Source: an uncultured Eubacterium sp.
Lineage (GTDB): Bacteria; Bacillota; Clostridia; Lachnospirales; Lachnospiraceae
DNA: 11,880 nt
Assembly (NCBI GenBank): GCA_910586445.1
Contig: CAJUHV010000094.1
Coordinates: forward strand, 1-11,880
Reading direction: 5' to 3'
Positions 7,080-11,880 of the stretch are shown here, piece by piece. The translations under genes and the position numbers were made by a program. The notes under the pieces are model-generated. The model ran no database searches. It had not been told where the DNA came from and was given only the letters and a program-made list of their open reading frames with translations. The number at the start of each line of letters is the position of its first letter. Position 1 is the stretch's first letter.

Positions 7080-7931
7080 TTATGACGCCGAAATCGTGCC
7101 TGCCAGCGCAGAATCCAAAAACTCCTGTACAAATTTTTTCAGCTTTTCTGGAGACTGGTACGTTTTTAAAAATAGAAAATGATGTGATAAGTCATCAATT
7201 TCTTCCATTGCCTGCATGACGCCTGCTGCTTTTACCGTATCAGACTCGACTGCCTGTGCATAATCCAGATGTGCCGGCTGGATTCTGTGGCTCTGGATCG
7301 CATAATTGACCCTGTCTTTGCACCTGCATGTTCCGCTGCCGTATTCTCCACAGTATGCAGACAGAAAATCCGCCATTTTTTTACGGGTTCTGGACAGCTT
7401 CTGCCGGTAAGCCTCCGATGTAATGCCTAAAATCTCACCCGCGATACGGCTGTCCACCTTAAACATAGTGCCCAGCACAAATATGCAGCGGCTTTCTGCA
7501 TCCAGGCACTGCAGCATTACATTGGTACAGGACATTTTCAGCTCTTCGGCAAGAATCGATTTTTCCACATCCTGCGTCAGGTCCGGCACATTGTGTATGT
7601 CTGCATGCTCGATATCGTTTCCATAAAATTCGAAGCTGAACGGAACCTGTGCAAACATATGCTTTTTGCAGCTTTTTAGATGGTTAACCGCAATCCGAAA
7701 TACCCATGTGGCAAAAGAGCTTTCATTTCGGAAAGAAGACAGATGCGTGATCACTTTCAGCAGTATATCCTGCGCTGCATCCTCTGCATCTGGAAATGTG
7801 CCAAGCATGCGCAGGGAAAGGTTAAACACCAGATCCTGTACACCTGCAATGACATGTTCAAGAGATTTTTTATCTCCTGCAATGGCTTTTTCGATAAAAG
7901 CCTGTAATTCTTCGTTTGTATTTTTGTCCAT
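7080..7931 (-). CDS. ECF-like sigma-70 family factor with cysteine-containing C-terminal extension
   Basis: This 283-residue factor has region 2 at about 25-92, including DAEDAAQDILLKVITHLSSF and then FATWVFRIAVNHLKS, the usual ECF motifs. Region 4 lies at about 135-190 with a helix-turn-helix (SRIAGEILGITSEAYRQKLS). ECF factors usually end there, near 180-200 residues. This one has an extra segment of about 90 residues that starts with Cys194, Cys202 and Cys204 near the end of region 4. Similar cysteine-rich tails in the CorE group sense metal, but the likeness is only general. AGGAGGTG at 7938-7945 gives an excellent start at 7931 with a 6-base gap. No anti-sigma gene adjoins it. It converges on the binding-protein gene with a 52-base gap and diverges from the ATPase gene. 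Confidence 0.85.
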   Translation of the reverse strand: MDKNTNEELQAFIEKAIAGDKKSLEHVIAGVQDLVFNLSLRMLGTFPDAEDAAQDILLKVITHLSSFRNESSFATWVFRIAVNHLKSCKKHMFAQVPFSFEFYGNDIEHADIHNVPDLTQDVEKSILAEELKMSCTNVMLQCLDAESRCIFVLGTMFKVDSRIAGEILGITSEAYRQKLSRTRKKMADFLSAYCGEYGSGTCRCKDRVNYAIQSHRIQPAHLDYAQAVESDTVKAAGVMQAMEEIDDLSHHFLFLKTYQSPEKLKKFVQEFLDSALAGTISAS

Positions 7932-7951
7932 GAATTACACCTCCTGTATAA

Positions 7952-7980
7952 TTAGACAGCGACGTACACTTTGTGTGACA
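7952..7980 (-). promoter_or_regulatory. Possible ECF-type promoter before the sigma-factor gene
   Basis: On the minus strand TGTCAC (7980-7975) is followed after 16 bases by TGTCTAA (7958-7952). This resembles extracytoplasmic-function promoters, which often pair a -35 like TGTCAC or TGAAAC with a -10 like CGTCTAA. That would suggest autoregulation. The predicted start site falls almost on the ribosome binding site, leaving a very short leader, and the match is only by eye. Confidence 0.25.
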
Positions 7981-8044
7981 TATTTTTTGAAATTATTTTT
8001 TTATGAGTTATTTTTACATAAGTTATTTTTTTCAAAAAAAAATT

Positions 8045-8249
8045 TTTTCATAAGTTAGTTTTTCAGCTATTTATCTTTTTCAATTATGTATTTTTGTTGT
8101 TAATGTATTTTCATGAGCTATTTTTTACAAATTATTTTTTTCAATTATGTATTTTTGTTGTTAATGTATTTTCATAAGTTAGTTTTTCAGCTATTTATCT
8201 TTTTCAATTATGTATTTTCATGAGCTATTTTTTACAAATTATTTTTTTC
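8045..8249 (+). repeat. Nested direct duplications in AT-rich DNA
   Basis: The segment beginning TTTTCATAAGTTAG at about 8045 recurs from about 8169 (shift of 124 bases). Inside it, CAATTATGTATTTTTG recurs at shifts of 61 and 124 bases. The second long copy lacks 17 bases (the TTGTTGTTAATG part). Near-identity of the copies points to recent duplication by slippage or unequal exchange. Confidence 0.8.
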
Positions 8250-8369
8250 AGTTATTTTTAACTTTTATATCTTTATAAATTATATTTTTCAGTAGTTATT
8301 ATATTTCATGAGTTTTATAAGTTCTATTTTTATAAGTTATTTTTTAGTAAGGTAAGCTATTTTTTTCAA

Positions 8370-8398
8370 TTTACATATTTTAGCAGCTGTTATATTAT
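8370..8398 (+). promoter_or_regulatory. Candidate sigma-A-type promoter for the ATPase-permease pair
   Basis: TTTACA (8370-8375), 17 bases, TATTAT (8393-8398); each hexamer matches 5 of 6. The start site would be near 8405, giving a leader of about 65 bases before ATG 8470. The surrounding AT richness lowers confidence, but some promoter is needed here because the gene upstream is on the other strand. Confidence 0.4.
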
Positions 8399-8469
8399 TA
8401 TAAATTATATGTTTTCATAAGTTATTACATTTTTATAAGCCATTATATTTTATACAAAGGCAGGTTTCC

Positions 8470-10419
8470 ATGTCCAGACTATTAGAAATAAAAAATTTAT
8501 CTATGAGCTTTTATACCCCGCAGGGTGAGGTACAGGCAGTACGGGATGTCTCGCTTTCTCTGGCATCCGGTGAGATTTTAGCCATTGCAGGCGAATCCGG
8601 CTGCGGAAAAAGCGCACTGCTGCGCTGCATAATGAAGCTGCTGCCGGATACAGCACGCATCAAGCAGGGCAGCCTCTTGGTCAACGGCACTGATATTACC
8701 CGCTGCCGCGAAAAAGACATGCGTAAACTGCGCGGCAGGCTGTTTTCCATGGTCTTTCAAGACCCGATGACCTCTTTAAATCCTACCATTCCAATCGGAA
8801 CACAGATTGCAGAAGCCGTACTGGTGCATCATCCCAAAATGTCTGCCCGTGATGTGTACAAGCGTGTCATTGAGCTGATGGATCTGGTCGGGATCAGGGA
8901 TTCATCCAGACAGTACAAGTGCTATCCACACCAGTTTTCCGGCGGCATGCGCCAAAGAAGCGTGCTTGCCATCGCACTGGCCTCTGACCCCCAGATCCTT
9001 CTGGCAGACGAACCAACCACATCGCTGGACGTAACCATACAGGCACAGATTTTAGACCTAATGCGTGATATACAAAAAAAACTGGGCACTGCAATGATTC
9101 TGGTATCCCATGACCTAGGCGTAGTCGCACGTATTGCTGACCGCGCGGCTGTCATGTATGCCGGAAAAATCGTCGAAATCGGCACCACAGAAGAGATCTT
9201 TTATGATCCCCGCCACCCCTACACATGGGGCCTGTTAAGCGCCCTTCCATATTATGCCAAAGAAGGCGCACCCTTACAGACGATTCCCGGCACTCCGCCT
9301 ACACTGATAGACCCTCCGCCCGCAGATGCATTTGCATGCCGCAGCAGCTATGCACTGGCTGTTGATTACAAACTGGCACCGCCGATGTTTCCAGTTACTG
9401 ATACACATGCTGCAGCTACATGGCTGCTCGATCCGCGCGCACCAAAAGTTTCCTGGCAGGACATACGCAGCAGCGCTGCACGCACTGCCGCACCACATAA
9501 TAATAATGCCGATCGTACAGATTCCGGCACAGATCAGGTGCTTTTGGATGTATCGAATCTGACACACCGCTTTCGCCTGACAAAAAAAATAACGGTACAA
9601 GCTGTTGATCATGTGTCTTTTCAAATAAAAAAAGGCGAAATATTTGGACTGGTAGGTGAATCCGGCTCCGGCAAATCTACCATCGCCCGCTGTGTAATGA
9701 ATATTTATAAGCCTGCCGGCGGAACTATATTGTATAACGGCATAAATATCTGCGATCCAAAAGCAAGACGCCTGCACCGCAGAATGCTGCAGACTACGCG
9801 GCAGATTATTTTCCAGGATAGTGCCTCAAGCCTGAATCCGCGCATGACGGCTGCCGAGATTATTACAGAGCCGATGGCAGTCCACCATATCACACCGAAA
9901 AGAGGCTCTTATCTGGAAGAAGCAGCATTTCAGCTCCACTATGCAGGTCTGGACGCCTCATACCTTTACAAATATCCGTCCGAGCTGTCCGGCGGCATGC
10001 GCCAGCGGGTGGCAGTCGCACGGGCACTGTCTATGGAACCGCAGCTGCTTGTCGCCGACGAACCGACTGCTTCTTTAGACGTCTCGATTCAAGCGCAGAT
10101 TATGAACCTGTTTAAACACCTGCAGGCAGAGCATGGCTTTTCCTTCCTGTTTATCGCGCATGATCTGTCTGTCGTAAAATACCTTTGTAACCGTATCGGC
10201 GTTATGTACCGCGGAAGGATCGTTGAAATCGCTCCTGCCAGAGAACTTTTTGCAGATCCCCTCCACCCTTATACGAAATCGCTCCTATCGGCGATTCCGG
10301 TTCCAGATCCAATACTTGAGCGTAACCGAAAACTGTATACCTGCTGTGAACAGGACTTTGACTGCAATGGAACGCTTTTGGAGGTCTCACCAAACCACTG
10401 GGTGATGTCTGCCCCGTAA
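8470..10419 (+). CDS. Fused DppD-DppF-type ATPase of a peptide/nickel ABC importer
   Basis: One 649-residue cytoplasmic protein carries both nucleotide-binding domains that are usually made by two genes. Domain 1: Walker A GESGCGKS (41-48), Q-loop Gln97, signature FSGGM (156-160), Walker B ILLADEP (176-182), switch His214. Domain 2: GESGSGKS (396-403), Gln449, LSGGM (506-510), LLVADEP (526-532), His564. Each ends in the oligopeptide-importer HPYT motif (249-252 and 599-602). All catalytic positions look intact in both halves. The joining segment at 323-356 is Ala/Asn-rich and low in conservation. The tail of domain 1 (285-322) keeps the usual outline of the cysteine motif seen in DppD/OppD proteins but has lost most of the cysteines. 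It starts 5 bases after CAGG and 9 after AAAGG, and is followed 73 bases later by the permease. Confidence 0.92.
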   Translation: MSRLLEIKNLSMSFYTPQGEVQAVRDVSLSLASGEILAIAGESGCGKSALLRCIMKLLPDTARIKQGSLLVNGTDITRCREKDMRKLRGRLFSMVFQDPMTSLNPTIPIGTQIAEAVLVHHPKMSARDVYKRVIELMDLVGIRDSSRQYKCYPHQFSGGMRQRSVLAIALASDPQILLADEPTTSLDVTIQAQILDLMRDIQKKLGTAMILVSHDLGVVARIADRAAVMYAGKIVEIGTTEEIFYDPRHPYTWGLLSALPYYAKEGAPLQTIPGTPPTLIDPPPADAFACRSSYALAVDYKLAPPMFPVTDTHAAATWLLDPRAPKVSWQDIRSSAARTAAPHNNNADRTDSGTDQVLLDVSNLTHRFRLTKKITVQAVDHVSFQIKKGEIFGLVGESGSGKSTIARCVMNIYKPAGGTILYNGINICDPKARRLHRRMLQTTRQIIFQDSASSLNPRMTAAEIITEPMAVHHITPKRGSYLEEAAFQLHYAGLDASYLYKYPSELSGGMRQRVAVARALSMEPQLLVADEPTASLDVSIQAQIMNLFKHLQAEHGFSFLFIAHDLSVVKYLCNRIGVMYRGRIVEIAPARELFADPLHPYTKSLLSAIPVPDPILERNRKLYTCCEQDFDCNGTLLEVSPNHWVMSAP

Positions 10420-10492
10420 TCAGGTTTCTAATTTAAGGCACGGGTATATAAAGATATACGAATAAAACACGAACAGAAAGGGATTTCATTCT

Positions 10493-11488
10493 ATGTTAAA
10501 TCATAGTTTCCTGCCATACATTATAAAAAAAATATTTGTACTTTCAGCCAGCCTCCTGCTGCTTTCACTAGCCGTATTTTATATTTCCCGTCTGGCACCC
10601 GGAGATCCTCTGGTCTCATACTATGGCGACCGTGTGGAAAAAATGACACCTGATGAACGCATATGGGCAGAGGACCAGTTAGGGCTGCGCGACCCGCTGC
10701 ACACCCAGTATATCCGCTGGCTCTCCAACGCCCTGCATGGTGACTTAGGAATATCCTACAAATACAAAACCGATGTAATAGATGTCGTGCGCTCCAGAAT
10801 ACAAAACACACTGCTGCTCGGCGGCCTTGGCTTTCTGCTGATTTTTACGCTTGCACTGCTGCTGGGCACCGTATGCGCATGGTTTGAAGACCGTTTTATC
10901 GACCGTCTGATCTGCCGGGCAGGCGTTATTACAAGCTGCATACCAGAATTCTGGCTTGCCCTGATGCTTATACTGATCTTTTCCGTCTGGCTGAAAGTGC
11001 TGCCAAGCAGCGGCGCATACACCTTTGGACATGAACAGGATATCAGCAGCCGCATAGTGCACCTCATACTTCCCATGACAGTCGTGGTCATGAGCCATCT
11101 ATGGTATTATGCCTATATGATCCGCAGCCAGCTTGTAGAAGAAATACGTGCCGACTATGTGCTGCTAGCCAAATCCAAAGGACTCAGCAAAAAACGCATA
11201 CTGTTTCGCCACTGCCTGCGCAATGCCCTGCCGGCCTATTTAAGCATAATGGCTGTTTCTGTCCCTCATATACTGGGCGGCACTTATATAATCGAAACCG
11301 TATTTTCTTATCCCGGACTTGGCACGCTGTCTTATGAAAGCGCCCGGTTCAAGGACTACAATTTACTAATGGTTCTGTGCCTTCTGTCCGGCGCACTGGT
11401 TATGATCTGCGGCATGGCTGCGCAGATCATGAATGAGTGGATAGACCCGAGGCTTCGGGCGCAGCAGGCAGACCAAAAACAGGCATAG
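10493..11488 (+). CDS. DppB/NikB-type ABC importer permease
   Basis: This 331-residue inner-membrane protein has about six segments near 14-33, 105-127, 141-167, 189-209, 248-270 and 290-312, as in DppB. The N-terminal RLAPGDPL and the GLRDPLHTQYIRWL region are typical of the first permease of peptide/nickel systems. The cytoplasmic coupling loop (EAA motif) at 213-245 includes RADYVLLAKSKGLSKKRILF and RHCLRNALPAY, with the invariant Gly at 230. It contacts one ATPase domain. AAAGGGA lies 9 bases before the ATG. It is the last gene of the plus-strand set; a hairpin terminator begins 19 bases after its stop. The partner permease (DppC type), which normally comes next, is absent. Confidence 0.92.
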   Translation: MLNHSFLPYIIKKIFVLSASLLLLSLAVFYISRLAPGDPLVSYYGDRVEKMTPDERIWAEDQLGLRDPLHTQYIRWLSNALHGDLGISYKYKTDVIDVVRSRIQNTLLLGGLGFLLIFTLALLLGTVCAWFEDRFIDRLICRAGVITSCIPEFWLALMLILIFSVWLKVLPSSGAYTFGHEQDISSRIVHLILPMTVVVMSHLWYYAYMIRSQLVEEIRADYVLLAKSKGLSKKRILFRHCLRNALPAYLSIMAVSVPHILGGTYIIETVFSYPGLGTLSYESARFKDYNLLMVLCLLSGALVMICGMAAQIMNEWIDPRLRAQQADQKQA

Positions 11489-11506
11489 TTGGGATGAACA
11501 CCCCTA

Positions 11507-11545
11507 AACGATAAAAAGCACGCTGCGTGGACTTTTTATTGTCAT
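11507..11545 (+). terminator. Terminator-like hairpin after the permease; copy 2 of the inverted hairpin repeat
   Basis: AAAAAG (11513-11518) pairs with CTTTTT (11532-11537). An inner stem CACG (11519-11522) pairs with CGTG (11526-11529) around loop CTG, leaving two bulged bases at 11530-11531. The T-run in the descending arm makes it a plausible terminator for the permease transcript. The whole element is the reverse complement of 5002-5040 apart from four differences. Confidence 0.65.
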
Positions 11546-11578
11546 AAAAAAGAATCTGCAGACAGTTTCTGCAGATTC
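11546..11578 (-). terminator. Intrinsic terminator of the small minus-strand gene
   Basis: A perfect 11-base stem, GAATCTGCAGA (11552-11562) with TCTGCAGATTC (11568-11578), surrounds a 5-base loop. Read on the minus strand it is followed by six Ts (11551-11546). It lies 17 bases after the stop codon of the gene at 11596-11775, a textbook position. Confidence 0.85.
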
Positions 11579-11595
11579 AATCATATATTTACTAA

Positions 11596-11775
11596 TTAAA
11601 TCCTCATTCTTTCCAGTTCAGGTTCTAATTCCTCCATTACTTTCTCTGAATGAAGATACAAATCCCTCTCATTAATTGGATTAGAAAAAGAATTCCACTG
11701 TTTCATTTTAGGTGCCCGCACCGATGCATCACCCATCCGCACTTTTCTTGTGCGTTCCTTTGACAATTTCTTCAT
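11596..11775 (-). CDS. Small basic hypothetical protein, 59 residues
   Basis: I do not recognise this gene. The predicted soluble protein has a strongly basic N-terminal third (MKKLSKERTRKVRMGDASVR) and an acidic C-terminal third likely to be helical (SEKVMEELEPELERMRI). There is no signal peptide or membrane segment. Support for it as a real gene is good: GGGAGG (11781-11786) sits 5 bases before the ATG, and a strong terminator follows its stop. The size and the basic/acidic layout would fit an antitoxin-like or accessory DNA-binding protein, but no family motif supports this. A truncated reading frame just upstream may be what remains of a partner gene cut by the element at 11838. Confidence 0.65.
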   Translation of the reverse strand: MKKLSKERTRKVRMGDASVRAPKMKQWNSFSNPINERDLYLHSEKVMEELEPELERMRI

Positions 11776-11791
11776 AGTTGCCTCCCTGTCT

Positions 11792-11837
11792 TCACTTATA
11801 TTTTTCTATTATCTCCCGATAATCCAACATGCATTTA
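11792..11837 (-). pseudogene. Possible 3' remnant of a gene cut by the right-hand element
   Basis: On the minus strand a frame that is open from the terminal repeat encodes a C-terminal stretch SKCMLDYREIIEKYK and stops at TGA (11794-11792), only 16 bases before the ATG of the next gene. Spacing and composition look protein-like, and the frame contains an ATG at 11830. It may be the tail of an upstream gene lost to the insertion, or simply chance in a short open frame. Confidence 0.2.
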
Positions 11838-11857
11838 CTAGAGCGTGTTTGAAAAAT
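11838..11857 (+). repeat. Right copy of the 20-bp terminal inverted repeat
   Basis: CTAGAGCGTGTTTGAAAAAT is identical to the minus strand of 93-112. Both copies face outward, so the intervening 11.7 kb is bracketed by element ends. Confidence 0.75.
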
Positions 11858-11880
11858 CATTCCTGTGATCTGCACTCCCC
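11838..11880. mobile_element. End of an insertion element leaving the window to the right (partial)
   Basis: Positions 11838-11857 repeat the left terminal motif in inverted orientation. The next 20 or so bases resemble the sequence just outside the left copy (shared TTCC, then a similar TGAGATGTACTTC-like stretch). Only 43 bases are visible, so whether this is the same end of a second inverted copy or the opposite end of a related element cannot be told. Confidence 0.55.

Larger units (their letters stand above)
7932..8469. other. 538-base, extremely AT-rich divergent intergenic region with nested duplications
   Basis: No gene is seen. The region is dominated by T-rich words of the type CATRAGYTATTTTT. 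A 34-base stretch starting CAATTATGTATTTTTG occurs at 8081-8114 and again at 8142-8175, with a shorter copy from 8205. A longer unit from about 8045 recurs 124 bases later with an internal 17-base deletion. The right part holds a candidate promoter and the ribosome site AAAGGCAGG (8456-8464) for the ATPase gene. Confidence 0.75.

Noticed and set aside
7054..7093. Hairpin between the convergent binding-protein and sigma genes (TTTCGGC with GCCGAAA)
   Set aside because: The loop is about 26 bases and there is no T-run on either side, so I do not call it a terminator.
9274..9777. 167-codon minus-strand open frame rich in cysteine
   Set aside because: It is antisense to the fused ATPase gene. 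The cysteines reflect the opposite-strand reading of GCA/TGC-rich codons and there is no ribosome site.
10444..10459. Small palindrome GTATAT-AAAG-ATATAC between the ATPase and permease genes
   Set aside because: It is only six AT-rich pairs with no T-run; too weak to call a terminator or operator.
11808..11823. ATTATC-TCCC-GATAAT palindrome upstream of the small gene
   Set aside because: The six-pair AT-rich stem overlaps the possible gene remnant and has no supporting second copy.

Overview
The window looks like chromosome from a Gram-positive, low-to-mid GC anaerobe of the Clostridia, most likely a Lachnospiraceae-type gut bacterium. This is inferred from strong AGGAGG-like ribosome binding sites, two lipoprotein solute-binding proteins with Firmicutes-type lipoboxes, very AT-rich intergenic DNA beside coding DNA of moderate GC, and the gene families present. 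No species can be named from sequence alone.

Layout. Positions 1-112 and 11838-11880 carry the same 20-base motif in inverted orientation. Both copies look like ends of insertion elements whose bodies lie outside the window. The left element interrupts a DUF1538-type membrane gene after about 34 codons. From 4680 down to 98, on the minus strand, lies a tight gene string: a MalE-type lipoprotein binding protein with no permease or ATPase beside it, a methyl-accepting chemotaxis protein, a MATE exporter and the truncated DUF1538 gene. A minus promoter sits at 4780-4808. The pairing suggests that the binding protein may present a ligand to the chemoreceptor.

From 5435 to 11488 lie the parts of a peptide/nickel-type ABC importer on the plus strand: a SBP_bac_5 binding lipoprotein, one protein that fuses both ATPases (DppD-DppF type), and one DppB-type permease. 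The usual second permease (DppC type) is absent. A divergent ECF-like sigma factor with a cysteine-containing C-terminal extension sits inside the cluster on the minus strand. A small 59-codon gene on the minus strand ends the window.

The noncoding DNA is unusually rich. The 754-base gap 4681-5434 holds divergent promoters, a hairpin repeat, a 19-20 base tandem repeat and a nested stem-loop that could be a cis-regulatory RNA. The hairpin repeat has an inverted second copy just after the permease, and most differences between the copies preserve base pairing. The 538-base gap 7932-8469 is almost all A and T, with nested duplications.

The least explained items are the structured leader at 5280-5368, the covarying hairpin pair flanking the importer, the importer lacking one permease, and the orphan binding protein-chemoreceptor-MATE-DUF1538 string. 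All functional statements rest on reading the sequence and remembered family features; no database search was run.
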